A stretch of 64,000 bases of DNA, taken from positions 186,380,501-186,444,500 of the forward strand of contig NC_060210.1 of assembly GCF_021130785.1 (NCBI RefSeq), in the 5' to 3' direction. Below are positions 11,515 to 24,600 of the stretch, one piece after another. This DNA is from Homalodisca vitripennis. Lineage: Eukaryota; Arthropoda; Insecta; Hemiptera; Cicadellidae. The notes beneath the pieces were generated by a model, which was given only the letters and a program-made list of their open reading frames with translations, was not told the DNA's origin and made no database searches. How positions within the stretch are numbered: the first letter of the stretch is position 1; each line of letters begins with the position of its first letter. The translations under genes were made by a program, and so were the position numbers.

Positions 11515-13357
11515 ATGAAGTCTTTACAGCACTTCCTACTACTACTGACAGCACTTTCCATGCCTATTTTGACAACCCTTGCCAGCACATAACGCACAAC
11601 ACAGGAGAACCCAATAAGCCTCCAGTAAAAATTATCACAGGAGCGTACTTTACTCCAATGCCTCAGACACTACCTTATATCAGTTCCATCCCTATCATAT
11701 ACAAAATTCCTTTCAACAGACAGCAACATTTACCTAAAAACGAACCCTCTCTAAATTTCTGCCCTAAAACCTCAACAACTCCTAAACCTATTGCAAAATA
11801 CAGAACAACCTTTCCACATTACAAACCCTCATACATCAACAAATGATAGCAGAACACCTCCCATTCATCCAAAGACAACAACCAGATAGAAACAGAAGAT
11901 CGCTCACGTTCGTCGGAGATTTCTTCGAATGGTGTTGTGACATTGCGACAGAACACCAAATACATGACTTGGTAGACAACGAGAAAGAGATTACACAGCA
12001 CACGAATGCACTTATAGATACAGTGGACACCGACCACCAAGACCTCCTAATTACTACAAACAATATAAAGAATTTCAATGACGGAGTATCAATCCTAGCA
12101 GACAAGGTTCATAGCAGTTTAAAAATCATGGAAGAACAGATAGAACTAATATCAATAAAAAAATTCCATACCCAGCAATCTCAAACAAACTACGCCTTAG
12201 CACAGCAAACATGGAGTTATATATATTACAACTATTATCACGACAATATGAGGGAAATTCGTAGAAGTTGCCTTGCTAACACATTACCAGAATTCCTAAT
12301 ACCCAAAAGTAACCTCACTAGTGACCCAGAAAAAGTTAACCATCCTCACACAACCACGAAACCTAACCCTAGCTATTCCAATTACCAAATTATCCTTATA
12401 CTACAACTTAAAAATCACTACCTGCACTATCACGCAACAATACATCCTTATAAAGATCAAAGTTCCCTTAAAACCATCCACCCTCACATATAAGGTATTT
12501 CAGAACATACCCATCCCTCTCCATTTGCAAAACAAACTATGTTATATTACACATGAAAAATCCATCGTCATACGCACACAAGACTTCACCACAGCCATCC
12601 ATTCAGAAGAAAAGGGTTGTAACAAAATACACTCCCACTTTGCTTGATTCCCAGGGCAACAGTCAACAGTGATCAGTCCTTAAGATGTCTACACAGCATT
12701 CTCAACACATCAACACTATCTACTCTCCGAGCTACCTGCGCATTTACCTGCTTCAACGAAACCCCGATGCCTTTTGTAACACAAGTCTCACCAAACAAAT
12801 TTCTTGTAACAAACATCCAAACAAACCAGAAAGTAGTATGCTCACATCAGAAGACCCATCACTACATCCAAAAACCGAACAACACAAGAACTCTAGAAAT
12901 CATCCTACCCTGTGAATGTTCACTACACCACGAAGAATTAACACTTATAAACACAGTAATACCAAGTGGTTCCTAAAACCCTGACTACTATCAAATAACA
13001 CATCTTCTACCCATTTCTTGGTCAAAATTTCACTCTATAACTATATTACCCCTCGAATCAGAAACAATACAAGAATTCCAACACCCCCATGAAATCTTAG
13101 ATGAAAACTGGACCTTATCGACACCCACCTACTTCGTTCACAATCTACAAAGATAACACCACTTCCAGCTAAAACATGACGACAACAACATAGTAAACAA
13201 CACGGAACTCATTTTGTACATTTTATTAGCATGGACTTCTATATTAACACTACTTCTTTTTATAGCCCTCTACTTAATCCACATTAACAACATCAAAATA
13301 ATATTCTTGAAGCCTACAGTACATAAACGTGACTACCCAATGGATAAACTAAATTAG
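11515..13357 (+). pseudogene. Env-like remnant of the retroelement
   Basis: Begins with a Met and a hydrophobic signal peptide of about 25 codons, ended by a stop at 11590-11592. A Pro/Thr-rich surface part lies in another frame (11658-11846). Next comes a furin-type RNRR site (about 11894-11905), a hydrophobic segment, and a heptad-like helical region to about 12290. A C-terminal membrane helix (about 13212-13280) and short tail end at 13355-13357. The order resembles insect errantivirus Env and baculovirus F-type fusion proteins (inference). It is broken by several stops and frame changes and cannot make a full protein as written. Confidence 0.7.
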
Positions 13358-15421
13358 ACAATAAGTACGATTCGTAGGTAGAATCGTCATTAAGCCAATA
13401 CGTAATTATTAGTATAACAAAATTCATAGAATCAATGTACAGATAGTTTGAAAGGAAGTCTTGTATTACAATTCGAGACAAACATCCTCCGGATGTAAGT
13501 GGATACGCACATCCGCCCAGACACCGATGATGAACAAAAAGGAAATGCTTGTTTAAGCAGCGGAAATTCTTATTTCTAAAAATCATGGGACGATGTAAGG
13601 GACATCCATGCTGATATGAAAAATTGGTACTCACCAATTATGATGGAGAGATTCGGCATAGGCGTGGTCATGGAGAGCTGGGGGGAGAACAACATCAGAA
13701 ATGAGGAACAACGAGGGGAGGCAAGAAGTCGAGGACTGAATTCGAAAAGCGACGTTCGGGAGTGCCAGTGCTTGTGTTCGTGTGCGGGGAAAGATCTTTT
13801 AGGCGCCTTAAGTGTCAAGTGAAAAAAAATGTAAGTTAAGAAAATCTTGTATTTAATTTTAGGAACGTAGTATTGTATATCAGGGTTCATTAATAATTTT
13901 AATACGTCTCATTTACAGTTTCAAGGTACCTGTACCTAAAGTAATGAAAAGAAAAGATTATAATGTGTAGATATCAAATGAATAGTTTAATATTGAAATT
14001 CATATTTTCTTATTTCATATATTTTATTTAAATGTGCTCAATTTGGAAAAGTCACCCATTTGTTTCACAATCATGTAAATTTATGTAAATGTTTAGATAT
14101 TTTAAAATAAAGTTTTCTCACGGTAGTTCATGAACACATATTTATTGCAACACTACAAAAATTAATAATAAATGTTATAGTTAAATAAATTAAACATAAA
14201 TTTTCATGAATAATTTAATATTAAACATAATTATTGGTATTAAAGTTTGTGTTCAATATCGGGCGATGATATCCATTGTTAGTTAAAAATTTTAATCAAT
14301 ATAATGAGATGCTATTACAAATAAAATATGTGTTGGTTCATTTGAGGGTGTTGTATTGCCAATCGAACCTATTATTTAAATCCTCTCACAACAGCCTTCG
14401 CTCATAATACATTATATATTTCACAACATTAAACAAAACAAAACCAACCTTACAATACACTTCATTAGGTATAGCTTAATTATTTTAAATGTGAGTGGAA
14501 GTCCATTGCCACATATTTTTTATTTTTCCACTTTCTTGATGTCTTAGAGGTTTTTAACACCTAAAAAACCCCTAATAAGAGTTGATTTCAATCCTCGAAA
14601 CGTGGCGTTTAACATTTTTTACGTTGACGATAGCAAATGTCGGAAATCCTTATACACTTTTCTAGACCTAAAAAAGTGGTTTCTTGCATGTTCATAATTT
14701 TTTCGGCTGAGAACACATATCTAAGAATATCTACAACATGGAAGTTACCGCTTTTCATAAAAGTAATAATTGTACACGTAGGTAGACAAAGGTAGGTTAA
14801 AAAAAAGCTAAAGTACTAACATATTGTTTTTAATATCATCTAAAAAAAGTATGAGTGGTAATGTTATAAAGATACATAAATATCCTTGTTGTCATTTAAA
14901 ATGTTAAAATAGTATTTGATATTTTATAGAACTTTTGCAAAAGGAATTGCAGTTAAATCACTTTGTACTCCCCAACAGATATTTTCTGTACCCAACCAAA
15001 AGATGACACAAAAGTTATAAAGTGTAAAAATATGTGTTTATATAGCAATCTGTGCACAGTGTTACACGTGTAAATATTTTTGAAATTACAATCAAATTGA
15101 TTCTAACCGTATTAAAGTTAGGATGATAAAATGTGTACATTTTGAAATTTCCTCTTGATTTTAAAGTCTTTTAATTGTCCTTAAATATAAACCCTCCCAA
15201 ATTGTCCACACAGTAGTATTGTAAATAAATTTGGAATTAGACATATCGTCGCTTTGCATATTTATCATTGAATATTGCAATATTAGTTGAATAATTGATG
15301 AAAACTGTATTTCATTGAGATTTTATATTATATCGTATTAATATGTCAGAAAAGATGATGATCTTCTATGATATAGAAAAAATAAAAAATAATAGGGATG
15401 ACATTTTTAAAAGTTAGTTAA
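13358..15421. other. Intergenic DNA between retroelement and gene B
   Basis: AT-rich except for a GC-richer patch at about 13600-13830. A solitary end of the inverted-repeat element family lies at 14581-14650. No gene recognised. Confidence 0.55.
14581..14650. repeat. Solitary end of inverted-repeat element family M1
   Basis: CAATCCTCGAAACGTGG followed by AAATGTCGGAAATCC matches the right end of the element at 20175-20518 (CAATCCTCGAAACGTTG ... AAATGTCCGAAATAC). The other end is not seen nearby. Confidence 0.5.
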
Positions 15422-15427
15422 TTTATT
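15422..15427 (-). terminator. Candidate polyadenylation signal of gene B
   Basis: AATAAA on the minus strand, about 95 bases past the gene B stop codon. It is a canonical hexamer at a sensible distance, but AT-rich DNA gives chance matches. Confidence 0.4.
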
Positions 15428-15521
15428 ATGCTGAATTATTTCCTGATGAATGTGCATTTGTAAGGTAAATTAATACACTGATCGTTTACTTTTTTGAATT
15501 ATTAAATATATTTACAGAACA

Positions 15522-15671
15522 TCAACTTTCACATTCTTTTTGCCAGTCTGTTACATTAAAATACTTCTCTGTCATGCTCTTCAATTGGTAAAGGCTGCAA
15601 GGATAGTCACAACCAGGGATGGCAAGCTCAACAGGTTCCAAGTCCTTCGAAATGCCGTCTATGTAGAGGAC
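15522..15671 (-). CDS. Gene B exon 7 (C-terminus)
   Basis: 49 codons plus TGA, acceptor TTTACAG. It encodes VLYIDG, the edge of the fold, then IPGCDYPC and TDWQKEC, a cysteine-bearing tail closely matching gene C exon 7. No hydrophobic C-terminal anchor. Confidence 0.9.
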   Translation of the reverse strand, partial: VLYIDGISKDLEPVELAIPGCDYPCSLYQLKSMTEKYFNVTDWQKECES

Positions 15672-18600
15672 CTGTAAAATATCTTCACTTAGTATTTCCA
15701 GACTACAGATATGATTGAAATGACTTTTTTTCATTTAGAACAAGAAGGTGAGGGAACTCCCATTGAACTTATGCCTTCGGCGCCACCCGCACTTCTGGCA
15801 GGAAAAGAAAAGTATCTCGAGATAACACCCAAATTCAAGTTCAGATCACGAGAGCACTTGTTAAGTTTAATTCAACTTTTATATTTTCAATACGTTCGTA
15901 TGTATAGCATAATAGCAAAAAGTAGATAAGGACTTCTTAGTACCCAATAATTTTGTCTTGTGTAGTCAAATTTGAAGTAGCCCGTTTATAAAACTTATTA
16001 GTTTAACACTCTATGTTACATTGTAGTGAATTAGGTAACTTTTCATATACTAACATGCTACTACGGTAACAGGTTACAGGAACGTAATAACCCAACACGT
16101 TACTTTGTAATAGGTATTGACAAACAACAGTATGCTACTATGATAACAGGTTACAGGAATGTAAAACTCAATACGTTACTTTGTAATAGGTATTTACAAA
16201 CAAAAGTATGCTACCATGGTAACAGGGCACAGGAACGTAATATCTCAGCACGTTACTTTGTAATAGGTATTGACAAACATTAGTATATCCTGTATCTAGC
16301 GGCCATTACTGAAATACCACACACACATGGTTTAACTTTGTTTTAATTACTTAGAACAATAATGCGAAATAAATTACGTTATAGACATTTAAGATTGTAT
16401 TAAAGTGAAGCTATAGTTTTATATGTCTTAGAAATAAATGAATTTAAATTATATAAAATAATACAATGTTCATTATACTAAGTTTGTGAAGGTACAATTA
16501 CTTAACAGGCTAAACAAAACATGTCTGACAACATTTAAATAGTTCTAATTAATGATTCGATTTATCGATCACTCGAATGTTGGACTCTTATTATACTGTA
16601 GCCATTCTCATATAACGAAATTTGCAGTTAGTGATATGCCTGGACATCATGGTAAGAAATCGATTTATGATGCACTCAATGTAGGTTCATCTTTATTATC
16701 ATTTGATTTTTTACATGATTGTTAATTAGATCTTTTCGCCATGGAAAATCATCAGACGCATTGTAGCACTTTTATTAGAATTTTTAGCACTACTAATCGT
16801 AGGATAAAGGTTTTAAAATCTTTGATAAAAATATGATTTTTTATTGTCCTTTTCATTATAATATTTCTGATTTCAGTTAAACATATGAATTATATATCTC
16901 ACTATTTGGGTTTTAAGCGGTTTAACGTATATCAACATTAAATCAATTAAACAAGTGTTCTTGAAACTGAAAGTTCGTAACTTAAATTTAATTGTCCACC
17001 ACCTTGAAACTATATTATTATTAGAATTTTAAGTTTCTCATGCTACGGCAAAACAATGCCAATATTAATTAAAAATACAATCTCTAAAATTAAACGGTAA
17101 AAAACAATATGGCAGACAAATGTTTTGAAGAAAAGTTATTTACGTATATCTAAGTGCTAGTTTCTTTTTACAAAGTTTATACTTCTGTCTTTTTATAAAA
17201 AAAACATAAAAGACAAATCATATTAAATTTATAAACTTAAAGTTAACAGTAGAATGTATGTTGATTATTGACTGATAAATAATTTGGATCTTTTTGTACT
17301 TGTCGAACTTGTAACTCAAACTAAACGTTTATCTTGAGAAGTTAATCTTAATGCGATTCGCTTTCCCGGGGAAGAGGTATTTAAAACGGATTTCACATCA
17401 AAATAAGGCTAAAATACGGTTTTCAGTGAACAGTGGATGTGCAGTTTTGTATACCTAGCTAATAAGTGCACTCTTACTTGTAAACATTGAATTGTATTTT
17501 CTATAAATATAAAAAACTCAATTTTCAATTAAGAAACTAATTTAATGAAATCGATGTTCATAAAACTATTATAATATAATAATTAATCATTATTACTTCT
17601 TGTGTACAAAACCGTACGTATATATTTGATAGTGTTACTAGCAGCTTATTAGAGTTTGGTGTCATAAGAAGAAATTCATATCTTAAAATCTCTGTTATAA
17701 TAGACGAAAAACCTTATGAACGGTTTAATTTAAACATTATAATTTATTCCGATAAAAAATCGTTCACGCGTCTGTGCACTATTTTATAATCGGCGTTTTA
17801 ATAAAAACACAATTACTATAAAGTAAGTCATGAACATCTTTGTGAAACAAAAATGTGTTATTCATGAATTGCATACTTATAGACACTTTTTATCTAGTAA
17901 CTTACAAAGCATTACTTACTTTTTTGTTCACTTAGAACTAGAAGCTATAAACTGCAAATATTCCTATAAGGACCTTGACGCTGCTTTCGGAGTGATATTC
18001 GGCAAGGGTAAATTTGAGAGGGGGGGGGGTAGAGCTGCCTGCTATCGAGATCCATGAGAAAGAATTTAGGGCATTTAATCTCATTCATGACATCTGGAAT
18101 TATTACTTACTTACTTATATTAACTTTGATATCTACAGGTGTCTCATAAACAGTTAGGTACCAGTATTTCTGGATTTATTCACGAAATTAAATGAAAGTT
18201 TCTGTGTGTCTGCCTTAACGTGTTTTATAGTAGAATATTTGTATTTCTAAATCTCTTTAAGGCGCACCATTGAAATTTCATTCATATTATCAATATTTGT
18301 GAGTAATTATACAAAATAACATCAACAATTCCAAAACTGATGACATATTTCAACTTTCAATATATAACATTTTATAGAAACTAAAGGTTATTAATAATAA
18401 AAAAATACATCTGAATTTTTATATGTAGAAATATGTAGAAATACATATTTCTACATTGAAATATGTAGAATGTAATCACAACATGAATGATACAAAAATA
18501 GTCAAAATCTGTAAAGTATAAGCGAGTATTGAGCCGATATAGAATTTAGAATCCAGGGTCCAATCTGTGACATTGCCTGATTTTAGACTCTGCACTTAGC

Positions 18601-21600
18601 AAAATGTAAAATGGACCTAAATTCAAAATTTGCATAGCTTTCAATGTTGGTACAATGTACTATCTTCCTATTTTGTGGTATTTGTAGATTGAAAAGTTAT
18701 GGAGATGAATAGTTTTACTTCACTAGAGCGTACATATAGTTTTTGTTTAAAAAGTGAAATAGTAACATGTCTCTCTACTGATGCTAAGTACAGGAAGTGT
18801 ATTAATCCTTCGGCAACCATCAGTACAGTTTGTAGTAGAACAATATCAAGATTTTCCAATAATGATGGAACGCCTTAATTTAGTACAACATATAATAACA
18901 CAGTCAGTACTATACAGGTTTTAACCAATTTTTATGATTGCTATTCTTATTAAATTACAATATTTTATTGATTTCTCATATAGTAAAAACATTTAGCTAA
19001 ATGAAGTGGAGTTTTAGACTTCCATTATCTTGAAAGTGTAAATGGTGTGTTTTTTGTCTCCTACTAACACACATAGGTGGAAAACTAATCATTTTTAGAC
19101 ATATTTCCTATCTGTATTTTTATTTAGATGCTTTTTAACGAACTTTTCAAATAAAGGTCACTCGTAATGGGACTCTGTATAATTATATTCCAACATATCT
19201 AGATGATATTGTGGAGATCTCACCTTAATGTAGGATCCATGTGTGGCTGGGTCCGTATGAAGTTCTAGGATCAAGGCGGAGCTAGGCTCCACCACCCAGT
19301 GGCAAGTGTCTGTCAGACCCAGGATACGCTGAAGACCCACTATTGTGAAGTCGTGGCCGACGTAGAGGTAGAGTTGTCTCGCCAAACTGGTCTCATTTTT
19401 CAGTCTGGCTTCCATAAAACGTACCGCTTCCTCAAATAACTCTCCTAAAAATCAGCAAGTTTGTGCTTAAATTTTAATGTGATATGCACCGTTTGAATAA
19501 CATTCTAAAAACCAAATTAGGTGTGATTGTGTTTAGCTCCCGTACACCTTTCTATTAGCGCAGCGTCTAAATTATAGCCCAGCGTTTTTCACTCAAGATG
19601 GCTCTCCACAAATAGGTATAACTAAACGATTTAAGATTTGAATTATAACAGACATTTTTGACGCGGTTTATATTGGCAAATCTTGATTCTTCATTAGAGT
19701 AATTAAGACGGTATAGGAGCTAAACCATTGCTTATAATACTCTTCATACGTGATAATATATGTATTCTCTACATGATAGAATATATAAATATATTATGAG
19801 AATTACTATCCTAAATATTTCAAGAGAGTTCACGAACACACTGTACGAGTATAGTGTATAGTGATAAAACTTTTCAAAGCATACATTTGAAAACATAAAT
19901 TTGAATAGACAGTTAACTGTATTTAAATTAAACGTAAAATAAACATAAATGGATTTGATCGTATCAAGAAGAAAAGTAGCAAGACGAGAGTAACCAATTT
20001 TGACCTAGGCCAACACGAGTAAACAAACTGATAGTACCTTGGAAAATTACACGCGATCATCAAGACCATATGCGATAAAACCTTATATTCTCGAACTCTA
20101 ACAAAGAACAGCATAGCTTTAATAGGCAGTTAGGCTATGGGTAACGAATTATATAACTGCAAAGGATAACAAGGTTTCGGACATTTGTTAATCGTTATAT
20201 GTTACAAAAGGTATAACATAAAGTTTTGAGGATTGGAATCTATCCTCTTCGTCAGGTGGGGGAGGTATTAATACATAAAAAATAAAGAACGGAAAGAAAA
20301 GGGTTCAACCATACCCAAAAGCTGCTTGGAGCCCAGTCCAGGCGTTGTCACTGCACAGGTACAAGGCCTGAGCACAATTCAAGAGTACGAGAATAACAAT
20401 CACACCAGCACATGCTACAGTGGAATGTCCTCCCCCACCTGACAAAGGGGATAAGTTGCAATCCTCGAAACGTTGTTTTATACCTTTTGTAACATAATGA
20501 TAGAAAATGTCCGAAATACTGTTGTACTTTAAAACCTTCTATCATTAATAACAAGCTTTAAACGAAGAATAGACTCCAGTTAAGCAAGCCTTTGGAATTA
20601 TACCTTAGTAACACACTGATCTTCGGTCAAACCAATAAGTATATAATGTCCACATAAGATTGAAAGCTTCTAACTGGAACTGAGCACCAAATACCAAACA
20701 TAGAAACCAACGCTTAGATGACGACAAAACTAAATGTACCGTTTTATGGTTCTTGAGTTTGATGAGACAATCTATCAACCTTCTGATTCTATGCCTCTAA
20801 GATTTATCTTGTTTAGTAACATTACTATCGCATTCTTTCAGACGATAGCGTATTCAAAGGTAATCAGTAACAATGTGCCACCTAATCCTGGTTTAAGGTC
20901 ATCATCAATATTATCTTTTATTATATAGTTTGCCGGGTACATATTTTTAACTTACAATCTTGTCCACATAACAAATAGGCATCAGATAATTTGTAAGACA
21001 AACAAAGAAAAAGCTATTCAGCGGAGGTGAAGAAATAGTTTGTTGTTATCACAACAGTAGACTAATAAGTGTAATACTATCTCGATTATTACCTAAATAA
21101 ACTGCACAATTTGTAAACCACTTAACACTTATTGATAAAACCATAGTTGAGTTGAACAAGGTACTACAGTTACAGTCAAGGCTGTTGGGAATTGCACCAT
21201 AATGTTCTCTAATGTCTTTAAGCAATTTATAATTTATGTAGATGTGATGACAATGTTCTGACCCCATTCCATCTGTTCCCGATTGTGAGTCAACATTTTT
21301 TGATCTAGGAGCTGTTGTTTTGTTGGCATTCGATGAAGATGAATCGACAGGAGTCTGTTGAAGGTGTGTTCTTTACCACTTTCCAATAGTGTATTGAAGA
21401 GGACATTTGCTTTAGCCGGCTATTGCATGATTTTGATAATTTTTTATTTTGTTCGATGGCTTTTGATTTGGAATTGCACAATTCGTCTACTCGGACTGTT
21501 GTTCCGAGAAATTTGACTAGCGTCATGCTATACAGTATTTAACATTAAATGATGGTGTATTCCTCAATTAATTGATAGTTTTTTTCATCCAAACCGATGA

Positions 21601-24600
21601 TGTATTTCTTAAAGATCCACTCCACTCACGAAACAACAATGAATTTGTATTCGGAAATATTGAAAATAACGTCGCGTAATCATAGTCGTCCAGGCAAAGT
21701 ATTTAGTATACAAATATTTTGCCCAATAAGGCTAAAATCTCAAATTAATAGAATCATTTGTGATACTTTTAACGCCTTCCCTATTACATAGTTTAGTCTG
21801 TGACTGAAGAACACGTAGTCGCAACACTTATTTTTACATATAAAACAACTTATGTATATTGCAAGGCAGTATATCCAATAATTTTTAGTACTTCAAGTAT
21901 AAATTGTGAAAATGTGGCAAAGTTTTTCATAACCTTACCAGTACTCAAGTGGTTTTATGCCTAAACGTCTTGTTTTCTTTTGGTGTCTTAATCACATGTA
22001 TATAGTGAAAATACAGTGAGAATCAACCTTTAATGACACAAGAATAATCTCATACAATGCACAAAATGTTAAAATTCCACTTTAAAGTGATATAGAAACA
22101 ATAACAAACCTCAATTATATACTGTGGAGTGTAATGTATATTACCTGCCATGAGTCTAAGCATGGTGTCAGACCCGGATATTCCTGCCTTGAACGCCTCT
22201 ATCATGAGGGAGGTGATGGGCTGAGGATATATCTCTGAGACCCAGGATGGGAGTTTGAGACCCTCCATCTTCTGTAGAACAAATAGTAATATACATGCTG
22301 GACAGTATGTATTGACTGCATTGTTAGAAATGTTCAAATAACGGTTTAATGTAAAAATTGATTGAGATAGTTCCATTGCTTGCAAAAAAATAAGGGTTAA
22401 ATTAAATTTGTGGTAAAAGTATATTGAGGACATAAAAAATCAAACGGATCCACGTTTTTTCACATTGTGAACACTAAAACGGTGGATTATATACAACTAT
22501 TGTTTAGGGAAAGATGATATTCCTTTCAGGATATATTATTACAAGTAGGTATCGAGTTTTCACCAGTCTTTCAACGTCTCTGGTGTATGATATATGTACT
22601 GTTCAGTGCAACTGTTTTGTACAGTGAAATGTTTTTTGTTCTCTTGTGAAAACAAGTTGAGAAATTTCACTTGTTCTTAAAAGAACATTTACGCTGCTTC
22701 CTGAGTGACAGGATATTTTGGATGGATAGGGTTCGGGTAGGAGCCGTCTCCTGTCAAGGTCCACGAGGAACGATTTTTTCCATTAATCTCAGTCATGCCT
22801 CCTCGAAAGAAGGGGAAGCCAGCTTTGAACCAGCCTCTCCAGTGAAATTAGGAAGGGGAAGACATGCACTTATGCCCTTATAGGCTAGCAACAGCTCTTA
22901 AAATTTAGGGAGTCCCACCAAATCCATCAATAATCTTCCGCAGTAGACTAAACATATCGATCTACCCTTGCACCACAATATCTAGACGTTTGCAATTAGT
23001 GATGTGCCGCTTCTGGACATCCAAAAGGTGCCCAGATTTATATGACATATCTATTTAATACATAAGTGAGTCCTCCTGGGAAAAAGTGAATTGATTGGTT
23101 GTCAATCGAATCATTTTTCAACCATACGTAAAGGTTTGATATTTCTTATGCATTTAACTTCAAGATTTTAAACAGCAAAAGAAAATATTAGATTTTAATA
23201 TTCTAAATTAAGTAATCTATCTCTGTAACATATAACGATGATATATATCCAAAAACCTGTTATACTTTTATCCTACACAAATTGATGGTGTCGTTAACTC
23301 TAACTGAATTTTATCTAGGCTCCCAGAGGTTGGAGGTATCTGCAAACATCAACTGATAAATATTTTTTCATGATGTTAATGCACACAATGAATCATGAAT
23401 TCAGAAATCGAGTTAGGTTGAATTTACACGCCAAAAAGCCAGTTAAATATACAGCAGGTACTTTTATATTTACTAGATTGATTAGAAAATGAGTGTCTGG
23501 TCAAAAAAACATGATTTATTTTCAATATATTGACATTTAGGTGAAATTTAACTTATCGGGCTATTTTCAGATTTCCAGGGAGTTTAAAAATTTGCATATA
23601 TTGAGTATAGTGAAGTAGTTTTACCAGGTCTTATTTCACCAGGTGAAGTTAAAGCTTCTAGCCCTTTTAACACGTCTTCTTCTGTAAAGCTATGCATCTG
23701 TCCCATCATGCCTCAGTATTCGGTTAAGTTTAAAGCCACATCCTTTATGGTATTTTACCTGTACAACTTACCGGGTTGACTATCGACTCCCACAGAGTGT
23801 AAGTGTCCATCCACATTGAACCGATTGAGGTATTCAGCGTAAGACTGCCCGCGTCCAGAGACGTGTAAGGCAGCGAGTATTCCAACATTCGTGTCAAATT
23901 AGAGCCAAAATCTCGTTCTAGTCTGGCCAAAGACTTCTCTTGTTCGGTGCGAAATTTGGAACACATTTTTGACCATTTTGTCGCCATAGAAAGTATTAAC
24001 TGAAAATCAAATACATATCAATAACAAAATTTATTCCAGAAACTAAGTAAATTAATTGAATGTGTTATTGAAAATATAATCACATCTTGTAGTAATTAGT
24101 TTGAACGTTTAAAAATTAGTCATTGTAGTTTTAAAACTGGTTCACGATGGATACTGCAATAATCACGTGACTGTATAAAATGAAGTATTTATCATAATCA
24201 ATTCCATGAGCAAATCATACTAAACTCTGTGATCCGAATATTTTTCAATCAATATTCTGAGTATGAATCTAATACTATTAAACGCAGAACAAAACAAAAT
24301 AAAATTTTAAGAATATTTTCGTAATTTCAAATTATGGATTTATATTAAATTTATTTTTTATAAATAAATAATCTTATTAGTATCATACAAAATGTTATAA
24401 ATGAATATAATCACGATGCTTAGTTACTAGGAAATTACCAAAACGTGGTCCTTGTTAGTGTATAAGATACGGATAGGCTGCCAGGGTATGTTGCGGTTCC
24501 ACACTTGGAAATCTCGTGGTGGGTAGAGACCAGCCAGGATCAGCTGAGCGCTGTCGAAACATCGATCCACGTGAGTGCTGTAGACCACGATATCCCCTGG

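Larger units (their letters stand above)
5980..13357 (+). mobile_element. Degenerate Ty3/gypsy-type retroelement with env-like region
   Basis: In plus-strand order: protease-like (DTG box), reverse transcriptase (YVDD box), RNase H, integrase (HHCC then D,D,E core), a 1.8-kb non-coding gap, then an env-like region with signal peptide, furin-type site and C-terminal membrane helix. Many stops and frameshifts make it a fossil. I could not find long terminal repeats, a primer-binding site or a clear gag; the 5' part appears truncated. It lies between genes A and B and is absent from the B-C spacer. Closest general type: insect errantivirus-like Metaviridae (inference from domain order). Ends are approximate. 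Confidence 0.82.
15672..19223. other. Gene B intron 6
   Basis: 3.55 kb. Holds a three-copy minisatellite (16050-16290) and a copy of dispersed repeat R1 (17920-18090). A short hairpin-forming stretch is at 18423-18456. No gene seen. Confidence 0.6.

Noticed and set aside
13616..13822. 68-codon plus-strand frame in the GC-rich patch
   Set aside because: No family resemblance. The minus strand offers a better splice signal, and the frame has no partner exons.
21049..21791. Possible degenerate transposase on the minus strand in gene B intron 5
   Set aside because: Short frames look mildly protein-like, but no catalytic motif or family could be named.
22084..22144. Longer form of gene B exon 5 ending at a GAG|GTTTGT donor
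   Set aside because: It would leave the next exon out of frame. The GCAG|GTAATA donor gives phase 1, matches gene C and restores the family sequence before the HD exon.
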